From Pseudoalteromonas nigrifaciens (lineage in GTDB: Bacteria; Pseudomonadota; Gammaproteobacteria; Enterobacterales; Alteromonadaceae): a stretch of 64,000 bases of DNA. The notes beneath the pieces are model-generated. The model made no database searches, had not been told where the DNA came from, and saw only the letters and a list, made by a program, of their open reading frames with translations. Positions 8,891-19,280 of this stretch are shown one piece after another. Position 1 is the stretch's first letter. Each line of letters starts with the position of its first letter. The position numbers were made by a program, and so were the translations under genes. The stretch is taken from positions 2,046,001 through 2,110,000 of the forward strand of contig NZ_CP011036.1 of assembly GCF_002221505.1 (NCBI RefSeq). Reading direction: 5' to 3'.

Positions 8891-11800
8891 TTATTTGACC
8901 GCCTTTCCGTGGATGGCTTTTACATCGGCTAATAAGTTGCCAAATTTGCCATAGTTGGCTTTTACGCCGTCGTCTAAATCGAGCGTAATGCGTTTTTCGG
9001 CGTAATGTTTGAGTTGCTCATCGAAGGTGCGAAGTTCGGCTTGTTTCTTCTCAAGTGACTTTAAGTCTTTTTCAATACCACGAGCTTCCGTGCCTGTGGC
9101 TTGTAGTTGTTGCTCAGACAGCAAAGTATGCTGAGCATCGTACTTACCCATTAACGGTGTGACGTACTCGGTACGCATACGTGATAACGTACCTTCGTTA
9201 TAACGGTGCTGATACACTAAACACTCAAAGGCTTTTTCTTTACCTGAACTAAATAACCAATAGATAGGACGCTTTTTGTATGTCTTACAATGATCTTTAA
9301 AGAATTGTGTCGAGAAGTAACGACGAATGGTTTCCATAGCACTTTCGCCCTTCTTAGGCTTCAATGCATGTAAGCATAAGCTTTCAGCAACAAACTCCAG
9401 ATTTTCAGATAAATGGTTGTCACCCCAAATAGTTTTAACGAACTCTTTAAAACGAGAGGTTGCATCATCATCAAATAGCCATTCTTCTGAAGCTAATGGA
9501 ATAATGCCATCATCATCGGCTGGGAAAGTTTTATATACGCCTTCGGCTTCTAACTCTTTAAAACCTACATTTTCGGAATGAGCATACAGAACCCCTTCTA
9601 TATCCAGGGAATAGCGACCCATTGCACAACCAATGAAATAACTTAATATCTTAACAAACTTATTTGATAGGTAGAGTCTTTCGTCTCCTTTAAACCCTTT
9701 ATCAAAACTTACATTATTAATTAATGAAATTTCTTCGATAGACACTTCACTTTCGAGAAGTTCTTTTAACTCAAATTTTTCTACAAAAATTCGATTTATA
9801 TTACTTTCGATGTTTCTAAGTAAAAAGGATAATTCTTTATCTTGATTAAATATTTGTTTAGATAAATCAGCCAATCTTGTGTTCCCTCGATTGACAATAA
9901 ACTCACTTTTCGAAAATTTAAGTGAAGTTTCCTGACTATCCCAATCTAATTTTGCAATCCTGATAGCTTCTTTTGTACAACTTATTAAATCGTCATCATT
10001 AAAATCAATAATGGGTACATTCAGAACATCGCCGACTAGATAATTTACTGACTGAGTATTTACTTTTACAAAATAGTCAAAGACAACTGAATTCAGAAAA
10101 GATAGATAAAACTCATTTGAAAGTATTTCAGGAAAAATACACAAGGCTGCATTATTTGCCACCGATTCTTTTTCAAGGACTCTAAATGATGGCTTCCCAC
10201 TACTAACCGCAGACCATGATATACCTTTTCGATCCCAATACCTTTCATCTAAAATACGCGCTATTTTATCTTTCTTATAGTGCCGCCTCGCATCTTCTGA
10301 CCATAAGATTACACTCTCAGTATTACCAAACCACTTCCTATACTCACCACCTTTCGGATGCATTCGCCACTTTGAGTTTTTGCCGATCTCACTGAAGTCA
10401 ATTTCCCATAAAAAACGGATGAATTTTTCGTTATTCCCTGTTTTAACTGATCCATCTGATACTAAGTGCTTTGATAACATTTCATTTCCGTAAGCTTTTA
10501 TTGCATTAGAATCAGTCCAGTACGCTATCGGCTGGTTAGGTATTTTCCTAAAATCACATTGTTTAGTTTGATTGTAACAATTTTCCTTATTTACTAAAGC
10601 TTCTCGCTTTTTATCCTCGTTACCATCAATTAAACGAAAAAAAGAAGGCTGATAAGATTCAAGGTGAAGATTGCTCATTACCCAAGCGGTTGTTTGAACA
10701 ACTTCACCTGAAATTTGCCCAAACGCTCTTGCGCCTAAGTGCGCCATGGTGACAAATGTATTTGTCTCTATAAGCCATTGACGTAGTTTTTCATAACTCG
10801 ATAAGAACATCCAAGATTGCATATTAACTTGTGCGTTGAAACCATGATCCGTTAAAAGCTCAAAAGCGCGCTCCATAAATATCGCAAATAAGTCAGCTTT
10901 AGAATTTGGAAAGCGCTTTTTAGCAAATTCTTTTAGTTCTGCATTCATACCATTACTCCCCATATAAGGAGGGTTAGCAATCACAGAGTCATAGCGCTGA
11001 GCTATTAAAATAGACTGATTTACAAAAGGTAAAACTTCCAGCACAGCTTGTTTGGCAGCAGGGTCTGAACCTCTCTCTTTTACTTGCAATAATTTTTTTA
11101 ATGCTAATAATTGTTGTAAATGTTGATTATCAATATGTATCAACGAGCCAAATGTTTTAGCTTTTAAGAATTCTGTTTTCAATATTTGTAGTAAATGGTA
11201 ATAATCAGCATAAATACCTGCTTGCGCAGGTATCGTTTTTTCGCTTTGTTCGTTGTAAGCAAAGTCACTTGGCTGTACTACCTCATCAAATAACCCTGCA
11301 GTTGTGCCACTTTGATGTTTTCCCTCTAAATCAAGCGCATTCCAAAGCTTGTGTATATCAAGGTGCTCGGTTGATTGTAATGAGTACACATTAAGGGTTA
11401 CTTCACCGTCTTCAACTCGTTGAAAAATTCGCCTGTCATCTTCACGCGCTTTCATCATTAATGCAAAACCAGCAAGCTGTGCTGCACGGTCGTCTATATC
11501 TAAACCATAAATATTTTTGGTAAGAATTAGTTCGGGTATTTCACGAAGGCGGTAACCACGCTCTAAATAGATTTCACGTAAAACTTCATACACTTCAACC
11601 AAGATATGCCCTGAACCACATGCAGGGTCTAGCACTTTGATTTCTTCTGGGTCGATGCTTGTTGGCGTAATGGCTTTTAGCTGTTCAATAACATCTTCAG
11701 ACTGTTCAGCAGGCTCAATGTAATATTCCATTTTGTCTTTAAGGTCTGAGTCAGGGTAAGTGGCTAACCACTGCCTACCCACCGAGTTTTGCACTAGGTA

Positions 11801-12559
11801 TTTAACAATCCAGTTTGGTGTAAATAACTGAGTAGCAGCGGGTATATCTTCTGACTTAACCACTTTACCCATTACAGAGTCTTTGTGCTCTGATATGTAA
11901 AACTGATAAAGCCATCCAATAACTTCAATCTCTTGCCAGTCTTCTTCTGGTATATCGTTGATTAGCCCTTTTAAAATAGAATCAGTTTTGGTTAGGTTGT
12001 TTGGCAGCAATAACTCGGTTGCGTCATCAATCGCCTCAAACGCTAAGCCTTTAAATATTTGAGGCATAATTTTAGCGAGTTGGTGACATTGGCCTAATAG
12101 CAATTCACGATACAACTCTTCTTCTTTATCACCCGCAAGCTGTAGCTCAATAATATGGTCTTTATCTAAATTTAAACTTTCAGCCACATCGGATGCATGA
12201 TTTAAAATTTCAGGTAGGCCACCTTGGTTAGTGGGATGAGAAAGTACACGAAAACCATGATCAAAGTAATCGTGTATTTCCATATAACGCAGTGCGGCAA
12301 GGCGGTTAAACCATGTGTAGGCAATTTCACGCGTGAACATGTCATAGCCACGTTCTGCTAGTTTGCTTTCTAAACGTTTACGTTGCTCACCTTCTTTGCG
12401 AGTAAAGGCACGGCCTTCAATTATGGCTGCACCGCCTTCTATACGGACGTCTTCTACTCGGTCTTCGTATATACCAAAGTGAGCTGCACGTTTTTTAACG
12501 GCTTCAATAAACTGTTTACGCGCTTTAGGTGCGTATGCTTTTAGGTTTTTAGTATTCAT
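8891..12559 (-). CDS. pglX: PglX (BrxX), BREX adenine-specific DNA methyltransferase
   Basis: This 1222-residue methyltransferase has SAM-binding motif I at about 311-318 (DPACGSGH) and the N6-adenine catalytic motif NPPY at 529-532 (VIANPPYMGS). Its opening, from MNTKNLKAYAPKARKQFIEA to the conserved RYMEIHDYFDHGFRVLSHP, is characteristic of type 1 BREX PglX. It methylates a non-palindromic site on host DNA so that self DNA is recognised, and it is also needed for restriction. Target recognition lies in the C-terminal half. Length is normal and no frameshift is seen, which matters because pglX is often phase-variable or broken. It lies between the DUF262 gene and the radical SAM gene in the operon. 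Confidence 0.96.
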   Translation of the reverse strand: MNTKNLKAYAPKARKQFIEAVKKRAAHFGIYEDRVEDVRIEGGAAIIEGRAFTRKEGEQRKRLESKLAERGYDMFTREIAYTWFNRLAALRYMEIHDYFDHGFRVLSHPTNQGGLPEILNHASDVAESLNLDKDHIIELQLAGDKEEELYRELLLGQCHQLAKIMPQIFKGLAFEAIDDATELLLPNNLTKTDSILKGLINDIPEEDWQEIEVIGWLYQFYISEHKDSVMGKVVKSEDIPAATQLFTPNWIVKYLVQNSVGRQWLATYPDSDLKDKMEYYIEPAEQSEDVIEQLKAITPTSIDPEEIKVLDPACGSGHILVEVYEVLREIYLERGYRLREIPELILTKNIYGLDIDDRAAQLAGFALMMKAREDDRRIFQRVEDGEVTLNVYSLQSTEHLDIHKLWNALDLEGKHQSGTTAGLFDEVVQPSDFAYNEQSEKTIPAQAGIYADYYHLLQILKTEFLKAKTFGSLIHIDNQHLQQLLALKKLLQVKERGSDPAAKQAVLEVLPFVNQSILIAQRYDSVIANPPYMGSNGMNAELKEFAKKRFPNSKADLFAIFMERAFELLTDHGFNAQVNMQSWMFLSSYEKLRQWLIETNTFVTMAHLGARAFGQISGEVVQTTAWVMSNLHLESYQPSFFRLIDGNEDKKREALVNKENCYNQTKQCDFRKIPNQPIAYWTDSNAIKAYGNEMLSKHLVSDGSVKTGNNEKFIRFLWEIDFSEIGKNSKWRMHPKGGEYRKWFGNTESVILWSEDARRHYKKDKIARILDERYWDRKGISWSAVSSGKPSFRVLEKESVANNAALCIFPEILSNEFYLSFLNSVVFDYFVKVNTQSVNYLVGDVLNVPIIDFNDDDLISCTKEAIRIAKLDWDSQETSLKFSKSEFIVNRGNTRLADLSKQIFNQDKELSFLLRNIESNINRIFVEKFELKELLESEVSIEEISLINNVSFDKGFKGDERLYLSNKFVKILSYFIGCAMGRYSLDIEGVLYAHSENVGFKELEAEGVYKTFPADDDGIIPLASEEWLFDDDATSRFKEFVKTIWGDNHLSENLEFVAESLCLHALKPKKGESAMETIRRYFSTQFFKDHCKTYKKRPIYWLFSSGKEKAFECLVYQHRYNEGTLSRMRTEYVTPLMGKYDAQHTLLSEQQLQATGTEARGIEKDLKSLEKKQAELRTFDEQLKHYAEKRITLDLDDGVKANYGKFGNLLADVKAIHGKAVK

Positions 12560-12571
12560 TTATCGTTTTCC

Positions 12572-14314
12572 CTAACTTTGGTTTAATACTTGATTAATAC
12601 GGGATATAAGGGTTTCTTTTCTCTGGAAGCAAAATTGTTCGAAATCAAGTAGTGACTCTGGCAAATAAGTTATTGCTTGTCTTTCCAAGTGAAGGTTTCT
12701 TGCTGTTTCGTCAGGCCAGATTAACTTGTACCAATCAGCAGGCATTTTCTGGCGTTTTTCGTTGTTAATTGTACCTTCTAACAATTGAAGGTTTGCAAGG
12801 GAGTTGACTAATATTTGATATTTATCGATTTGCTCTTCGTTCAGTCCTTCTTGTCTCAATAACTTTTTGCTGAATAAGCTTTTTGGGTAAATATGATCGA
12901 CATGAAAATGGTGTGAAAAGTCAAAGCCACTAAACAACACCGATAGCAGTGCATAAGTTCTTTTATTTCCATATTCTAGTTCTGCTAATTCTTCAATTTC
13001 TTCTTCTTCAAACTTCAACGATTTCCCACGAGAGGTCATAAATGCCTCAATTTTTTCAACTGGAAAAACTTTACCATCGGACTTTTGGATCACAGCTCGA
13101 ATGCCCGTTAAAAGTGTATCTAAACCACTTCCCCAAATTCCCGAAGCTTTTAGTAACGACTTAACCAACCATAGTCTTAAATTTTCTCGATCAGTGGCAT
13201 ATTGGCTTTTAGACAAATACTCGTTGGTTCGTTTATGAAAGTGTAAAAAATAGGCAATGGGCAATATAGCACTATCAGCTCTTAAATTTTGACCATTGAA
13301 ACCAAAGCTAGCAAGCAAGCTAGTAGCCAATCTTAACGAGTCTCTTATCGCTTCCCAATTAGATTCTAACTTTTCCATATTCGTTTTATTAAAGTTCTCA
13401 ACTTTAAAACCAACGCTGCCAATATCGGATAGCATAAGACCAGCTTTAAGAACTAAATCTTTGCTATAAGCAAAGCCATCCCCAATAGAATTTAACTCGT
13501 CTACCAAAGAATGAATCTCTTCTCTAGCATCTAAGTTTGACCACTGCGCAACTGCAATCGAGAGTAGAAGGTCACTGTATGACAGCGGCGTACCTCCACT
13601 GTTCATGCGGATAAAAATACTTAAGACTCTTTCTAAACTTTGATTTTCCTCTTCGTAATAAGAAATAAGAGGCTTATCGTGAATTGTCCTGAACAATAAT
13701 CGTATGTTGTTTCTAGCTATCTTTACTAACGATTTATCATCTATGAACTCATCTAGTTCGTCTGTCAGATCATCAAGATCTTCGGTCATAATACGAGATA
13801 CTAAAAACCAGTGTGCTGTATTGTTAGAGTTTTTTGCTTTTTCTTTGGTCAAAAACTGAAAGTCATACTCAGTTCCTTCATCAAGGTTTGGCTCACCTAA
13901 TAGATTCAAATAAAGTAATTTTTCAGGGAATGCATCATCGCTTGACCACCACTTACCCGCTATTTTTTGATGATAAGAGCCATTAAGACCTATGTTGAGC
14001 GAACTAACACGTTGCTGACCATCCAAAACAGCAACAAACTCATGCTCAGGAATATCTATTAACCTGGGACAATGACTAGCATCCCTTTGATGGTAGTTTT
14101 GTACAAATTCGTAAAACTGATAAGCATTACGATTTTCTGGTTTTATTTTCCAGTATAAAAATGTTCCTATTGGATAACCCTGAAGTAAGCTATCAAACAA
14201 GCTACATATCTGTTCTGGCTTCCAGACGAACTCTCTCTGAATAGCTGGTAGTACAAGGTTTTTCTCTTGTACTTTATCCAACAATGATTTTATTGTGCCG
14301 CCGTTTTGATACAT
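12572..14314 (-). CDS. DUF262/HNH (GmrSD-like) nuclease in the BREX operon
   Basis: This 580-residue protein has an N-terminal DUF262 domain with the nucleotide-binding motif DGQQR at about 98-102 (VAVLDGQQRVSSL). A helical middle follows, then a C-terminal DUF1524-type HNH motif at about 471-479 (HVDHIYPKS). This is the domain order of fused GmrSD type IV restriction enzymes. BrxU of the Escherichia fergusonii BREX locus is such an enzyme and cuts DNA with modified cytosines, so a complementary role against modified-base phages is plausible. BrxU lies downstream of pglX, whereas this gene lies between brxC and pglX. It may be a different GmrSD branch. Sequence specificity is unknown. Confidence 0.85.
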   Translation of the reverse strand: MYQNGGTIKSLLDKVQEKNLVLPAIQREFVWKPEQICSLFDSLLQGYPIGTFLYWKIKPENRNAYQFYEFVQNYHQRDASHCPRLIDIPEHEFVAVLDGQQRVSSLNIGLNGSYHQKIAGKWWSSDDAFPEKLLYLNLLGEPNLDEGTEYDFQFLTKEKAKNSNNTAHWFLVSRIMTEDLDDLTDELDEFIDDKSLVKIARNNIRLLFRTIHDKPLISYYEEENQSLERVLSIFIRMNSGGTPLSYSDLLLSIAVAQWSNLDAREEIHSLVDELNSIGDGFAYSKDLVLKAGLMLSDIGSVGFKVENFNKTNMEKLESNWEAIRDSLRLATSLLASFGFNGQNLRADSAILPIAYFLHFHKRTNEYLSKSQYATDRENLRLWLVKSLLKASGIWGSGLDTLLTGIRAVIQKSDGKVFPVEKIEAFMTSRGKSLKFEEEEIEELAELEYGNKRTYALLSVLFSGFDFSHHFHVDHIYPKSLFSKKLLRQEGLNEEQIDKYQILVNSLANLQLLEGTINNEKRQKMPADWYKLIWPDETARNLHLERQAITYLPESLLDFEQFCFQRKETLISRINQVLNQS

Positions 14315-14326
14315 TTTTAGAAATCC

Positions 14327-17300
14327 TTATCTAATTCTTACTTTGTTATTACTGTTAACCAACTTCGCTAATTTAGCTTTAAGCGCTGATAAATAGTCCT
14401 CAATGTCTTGCTCGGTTTCAATAACACCTGTGGCATTTACCTCTCGCATTACACTTGAGGTATCAACAGAAACTATTTTTTTCGGTGTTCGTTCTGCTAC
14501 TTTTTTTGGCTCAGTTTTTGTTGGTTTGTAGTCACCACTTTCTGAGTCTATACCTGAGCCAAGAACCGATTCGGGGGCTTGTTTAGCCTTTTGCGCTGCT
14601 TCTTTGGCTTTTTGCTCAGCGAGTTTTTGTTGCTGTTCAATAAACTTATTGATTAGTTCGTAAGCATCTTCTTCAAGTGTGGCTGCTTCTGTGATCTCTT
14701 GATGTATTTCAGCAATACCTTGCAGCGTATCAACACGCTTTTTAGCGTTTTGAAGTGGATAAAGCGCTTTATTGCTAATATCGCTATTTATCGCGCCTGC
14801 TGCTTTAATTTGCTCAGTTACATGTTCAATACGAATATCAATTCTTGCCTTTGCATGAGTGCGCTTTTCAGTTAATAAAGCCTCGTTAACTTTGTTTACA
14901 CTTTCAATAAGCGGTTCTACGTCGCGTATGTCACGGTATGGGCGTTCTTTATTAAAAATAGATTCTAACTTTTGCAGCGCCGCTATCGCACTTTCGTCTT
15001 TTTCGAGTGCTATGCGGTTGCGGTCAAAGTCGATAGTGAGTGCTTTGTATAACTTTTGCCAAGTTGAAAATTGAGTCTCGTAGAAGTTTTCAAGATCTTG
15101 ATAGTCTTCTTCAAAATCAAGTAGATCATCACCATTAGCTAGGAATGATTCAATAAACTGATAGCTTGATTGTGCTTCAATTAAACCTGCTAGCAATACT
15201 CGGCCATTATCAATATCTTTTACACCTGGATAATGCCCCGTTGATGCTTTATTGGCAAAGCCATCAAGCTTCTTTTTCATGGTGTTAATATTAGCTTGAG
15301 CAATATTAAAAAGCTCTTTTTCACTGTCTGGAGCATTTTTTCCAAACACGTTTTTAAACAATTTAGCTGCACGGTTTAAGTTGGCTTCAGACTGTTGTTT
15401 AATACGTCGAATACGAAGCTCTGCGCGCTTTCTAACTTGTGTTAGATTGTCGTATGCACTTTTTAAAGGAACTTCTTGCTGACGCATTTGAAAGCAAATT
15501 TTGTTAGCGAGTGCTAAACGCGAAATGATTAAAATAATTTCTTCATCATTCCAACCAAACGGACGCTTTGAGAACCGTTTTACAATGTCTTCTGCGGTAA
15601 TAGCTCTACCAGTGTCATCGCCAAGCGTTATAAACTTTTCTACCTCCAAAGAGGCTAGCGGATTTATTTCATCAGCGTTTAAATCGAGGTCAATTTGACT
15701 AACATCGTCTGCAACTAAGGTGTTTTGAATTTCGCGGCGTATATCACCTGGAAATGGTTTAACTAACTTTAATTTACTGAATGTGTTTTCAATTACGTAG
15801 CGATAAAGCTCTTGAAGTATTGAGCTTACAGCTCCACCTTTTGGATTTTGTTTAGAACCTAATGCGTAAAATTCAGCATCTTTTAGTAGCTCCTCTACTT
15901 CTCCTATCAAGCGGCGATTTCGATCTTGGTTTTCTGTCGCTTTTTGATGAAGTAACTGTTGTTGTTCTGGGCGTTTACCAGAGTTACCACGTAAAAACTT
16001 ACTTGTTCGGATAAACGTTTCGATGTCTCTGAATACTCTGTTGCTTTCAGCCAGTTTGATGATTATCGAGCCACTATCGCCATCCATTGAACGATTAGCA
16101 CATACGGTAGATGTATATTCATCGTAGTTTGGATCTCTTGGTGTGATCACTTTTACTACTAAGTCGTTTTCTTGAGAGCCATCTCTTGGGCTACCATTAC
16201 AAAAACGGCTGATAGGGAAATCTTGTTTGTTTTCTGGGTAGCGATAGTTCGCTTCACGACGCAGCACATCATCAAAAATTAGATCGCTTATCTTTTTAGT
16301 CTGATCAGATAATTCAATTTCAGTTTTTTGGATTTCTTGCTCAATCTCTTTTTCTTCGTTAGTAAGGAAAATGTACTCGTCACCTTGGCGAGCGATAAGC
16401 ATATTAAGCTCTAAGGCATTTAAAGCCTGCTCAATTTCGCGCCTTAACGCTAGGCGGTCTTCATCGACTTTGCTTACACACAGGGTGACAAGGTTATCTA
16501 ACGTTGACTTAATTACATCGACATAACGAATTAAAAACAATGTTTTTAATATATTCAGCGCGAACGGCGATATAGATTCTTTAACGGATGCCTGATCAAT
16601 ATCTTTTTTAACAGATGTATCGAGGAAGCTTTCGATAGCTGGATAGAAAAAATATAACGGGATTAGAACTCCGACATTTTCATTTCGGACTTGTTTGGCA
16701 GCGCTTTGGAATGCATCTAACAAAGAGCGTTCACCACGGCTTAAATGTAAGCCTGTTGCACCCGCTTTACGAATAGCTTCAAATATTTTTTGAACTAAAA
16801 TATAATGATAAGGTACAAATGGATAGCTATTAATAAAGCTACTTGCATCTTTATAGTTAGCTAACTCAGCGGTTGTTGTACTGTCAAAAGCTAACTGGTT
16901 CCTTAGAATGTCACCCTTTTGATCATACAAGTCCTGGAGTTCAATACGAGCCGCATCTTCTTTTGATAACAAACGTTTCTCTATCACCTCACTAGTATTT
17001 GAACTTGAAAGAGATAGGCGTTCAAAGCGACCTTGGATTTTTGAGAAGTCGTGACCTTTTGAGCCTGTCATTTGCCCTATAACTGCATCGATGTCTTCTT
17101 GAGAAGTAACCACCACCCAAGCACGGCCTTCACAAATAGTACCGAGGTTTTCAGTGATTGTTTGAAGTTTCAGCATCATCTGGGTGTTGTTGCCAATGAA
17201 CTGCCCCACTTCATCCACAAAGAACAAAACTCGGCGGTCTGAGTTTACATCTAGGTATTCTTTTACCCATTTACAAAAGTTGCTAACGTCTAACGTGAAG

Positions 17301-18016
17301 TTGTTTTCAAGTTGCTCAACCCACTGCCTTGCTGATTCAGTTGATTGATTAGTTACCTTACCAAGCGCATCAGCCATGTCATCGCGGTAAAAATCGTAAG
17401 CATCTCTTTCTTCAATCCAGTTAGCAGACGCTAACGCATTGAACTCTTGTTTGAACTGTTCAAATACACCTCGTTGGTCTAACTCGCGTTCAAGGTGCGC
17501 AATATGAGGGTGATCACCACTGAAGCCCATTTGCTCGTTAAAAACTTTTAAGAACACTTTTAAAATTGCATCATCACCGTCATCGGTGTTGGCACGGCTG
17601 TCGATATTAAAAAGGATAACGGTATTATCTTTGGTAACCGCAGTGTCTATTTCACCTAATAAGAAGCCATCTAGGTTTTTATCTTTGAAAAACTCGATAG
17701 CTGATTTATCAAACTCACCATTTGTTGCTTGAATGTTTTGTAAAAGGTAAGACAATATTTTGATGAAATGAGATTTACCTGAGCCAAAAAATCCACTCAC
17801 CCAGATCCCTAACTTGCCTGATGCAGCTTTTGCTTTTGGATCGCGCACTGAAGGCATATACGCATCAAAAAACTCTTCGAAGTGTTTTGCTAATTCGGTG
17901 GTGATTACATATTCATCTAGCTCGGTAAAAACAGTGCTGTTTTCTAATTGGTCAGCTTTTACAACACCATTAATTGGTCGGTTTATATCTTTAGTAAATA
18001 AGTCTTTAATTTGCAT
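14327..18016 (-). CDS. brxC: BrxC, large P-loop ATPase of BREX
   Basis: This 1229-residue P-loop NTPase has Walker A at about 75-82 (GFFGSGKS) and a Walker B-like segment RRVLFFVDEVGQFIG. The opening (MQIKDLFTKDINRPINGVVK) is typical of type 1 BrxC. Long helical and coiled-coil stretches fill the second half, with an Ala/Glu/Lys/Gln-rich linker near residues 1110-1150. BrxC is an essential BREX component, distantly related to AAA+/ORC-type ATPases, and is thought to organise the complex with BrxB, PglX and PglZ. The gene is 35 bases after brxB and 12 bases before the DUF262 gene. No defects are seen. Confidence 0.95.
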   Translation of the reverse strand: MQIKDLFTKDINRPINGVVKADQLENSTVFTELDEYVITTELAKHFEEFFDAYMPSVRDPKAKAASGKLGIWVSGFFGSGKSHFIKILSYLLQNIQATNGEFDKSAIEFFKDKNLDGFLLGEIDTAVTKDNTVILFNIDSRANTDDGDDAILKVFLKVFNEQMGFSGDHPHIAHLERELDQRGVFEQFKQEFNALASANWIEERDAYDFYRDDMADALGKVTNQSTESARQWVEQLENNFTLDVSNFCKWVKEYLDVNSDRRVLFFVDEVGQFIGNNTQMMLKLQTITENLGTICEGRAWVVVTSQEDIDAVIGQMTGSKGHDFSKIQGRFERLSLSSSNTSEVIEKRLLSKEDAARIELQDLYDQKGDILRNQLAFDSTTTAELANYKDASSFINSYPFVPYHYILVQKIFEAIRKAGATGLHLSRGERSLLDAFQSAAKQVRNENVGVLIPLYFFYPAIESFLDTSVKKDIDQASVKESISPFALNILKTLFLIRYVDVIKSTLDNLVTLCVSKVDEDRLALRREIEQALNALELNMLIARQGDEYIFLTNEEKEIEQEIQKTEIELSDQTKKISDLIFDDVLRREANYRYPENKQDFPISRFCNGSPRDGSQENDLVVKVITPRDPNYDEYTSTVCANRSMDGDSGSIIIKLAESNRVFRDIETFIRTSKFLRGNSGKRPEQQQLLHQKATENQDRNRRLIGEVEELLKDAEFYALGSKQNPKGGAVSSILQELYRYVIENTFSKLKLVKPFPGDIRREIQNTLVADDVSQIDLDLNADEINPLASLEVEKFITLGDDTGRAITAEDIVKRFSKRPFGWNDEEIILIISRLALANKICFQMRQQEVPLKSAYDNLTQVRKRAELRIRRIKQQSEANLNRAAKLFKNVFGKNAPDSEKELFNIAQANINTMKKKLDGFANKASTGHYPGVKDIDNGRVLLAGLIEAQSSYQFIESFLANGDDLLDFEEDYQDLENFYETQFSTWQKLYKALTIDFDRNRIALEKDESAIAALQKLESIFNKERPYRDIRDVEPLIESVNKVNEALLTEKRTHAKARIDIRIEHVTEQIKAAGAINSDISNKALYPLQNAKKRVDTLQGIAEIHQEITEAATLEEDAYELINKFIEQQQKLAEQKAKEAAQKAKQAPESVLGSGIDSESGDYKPTKTEPKKVAERTPKKIVSVDTSSVMREVNATGVIETEQDIEDYLSALKAKLAKLVNSNNKVRIR

Positions 18017-18051
18017 GTTATTTTATCCTTGTTGTTTGATTGCAAGTCCGT

Positions 18052-18657
18052 TTACGGTACTAGTTTAAATGCACGATAATAGTTATTTGATTCGATTCTG
18101 CCAAAGGGCTTTAACGCTGTACCGTCGTACTCACCAGGATAGAAGAGCACCGTTGGTACGTTGCCTACCTTAGCATGTAGAGCGTTTAACAAGCCGTGAC
18201 CACGAATAATAGGCCACGCGCTCCCAAGCCCATGAAGTAAAATGAACTCAGTTTTATTTTTTTCACAAGAGCCGAAGTCGATTTTTGAGGCGATAAATTC
18301 AGCGACTCGGTTTTGCTCAAGAGGCCCCTTTAGTGCGTTGAATAGCGCATCATCACCGCGCTCTTTTTGTACTTTAAACGCTCTTTCAGTAAGTTTTCGG
18401 GAATCGAGCAATTCAATAATGGCTTCAAATAAGTTGATGCTTCTAAAATTACGCCCACGTTTATCAAGGCGTTCTGTCATGTATTCTAGATGCTCTCTTA
18501 CAGTTAATTCTGCCTCTGGTGGGTAGTCGAACACGTAAAAGCCAATCTCGTTTCCTAAACCTTGGTTTTTTAAAAAATCTTCGCTTTCAATCTTGGGCTG
18601 AATTTCATCAAGCCGCTCGTGAAGTCGTTTTTGTTGTTTGGTTTTAAGCTCAACCAT
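18052..18657 (-). CDS. brxB: BrxB (DUF1788), BREX component
   Basis: This 201-residue protein matches the DUF1788 family of type 1 BREX loci. Recognisable parts are the opening helix (LHERLDEIQPKIESEDFL), the segment IGFYVFDYPPEAELTVREHL, and the C-terminal VPTVLFYPGEYDGTALKPFG. BrxB is required for BREX and is thought to bridge other subunits; it has no catalytic motif. Its ATG overlaps the brxA stop by one base, which indicates translational coupling. Confidence 0.93.
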   Translation of the reverse strand: MVELKTKQQKRLHERLDEIQPKIESEDFLKNQGLGNEIGFYVFDYPPEAELTVREHLEYMTERLDKRGRNFRSINLFEAIIELLDSRKLTERAFKVQKERGDDALFNALKGPLEQNRVAEFIASKIDFGSCEKNKTEFILLHGLGSAWPIIRGHGLLNALHAKVGNVPTVLFYPGEYDGTALKPFGRIESNNYYRAFKLVP

Positions 18658-19280
18658 TAGTGCAACTCCATCGCTGAAATAATATCGTCTCTGTTGATCT
18701 CTAGAAGTAAGTCTCTCACTTCTGGTAACAAATATACATTTTGTATTTTTTTATTCCGTGTTGTTTCTATATAACCAGCGTCAGCTATGGCTTTAAAAGC
18801 TACTTGAGAAATTTTGTAAGTCGATGATTCTGACATTTGAGCTAACTCAGGGAATAATCTAATGCGTTCATCCCAAAAAGACTCCCAATCAGCTACATCT
18901 AAACTTTCACGGAACATACGTTTAGCATCTAACACTACATTGCGCATAAAATCAGCAAGTAATGTGCAGTTAATTAACGTAGCTGCAAACATTAACTGAG
19001 TTGATAGCTCAGTGCTACCAAATGCGATTAGTTCTAGATATTTGTATGACATATCTTCTAAACGCTTTTTGATAGTAGCCGCATTCCTCTTTGCTGAAGC
19101 GTCTGACCGTTTTTGTAAAACATTCTGATTTACAATGGCTTCTAGCCATTCTTCTTGTGACGGTTTTTTAAGTAATAGCTCAGCTACGGTCTGGCTTTCT
19201 TTGATCATTAAACTGCCGCCAATGAGATCGCCGAGATAGTCTCTATATGATTTCATTTGTGTTGTATTTGCAGTCGTCAT
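18657..19280 (-). CDS. brxA: BrxA (DUF1819), BREX DNA-binding component
   Basis: This 207-residue protein belongs to the DUF1819 family, seen from DYLGDLIGGSLMIKESQTVA near the N-terminus and the helix KRNAATIKKRLEDMSYKYL. BrxA is a small helical protein resembling NusB-like or RNA-binding folds and it binds DNA in studied systems. It is the first structural gene after the regulator brxR, whose stop codon it abuts. Length and spacing are typical. Confidence 0.93.
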   Translation of the reverse strand: MTTANTTQMKSYRDYLGDLIGGSLMIKESQTVAELLLKKPSQEEWLEAIVNQNVLQKRSDASAKRNAATIKKRLEDMSYKYLELIAFGSTELSTQLMFAATLINCTLLADFMRNVVLDAKRMFRESLDVADWESFWDERIRLFPELAQMSESSTYKISQVAFKAIADAGYIETTRNKKIQNVYLLPEVRDLLLEINRDDIISAMELH

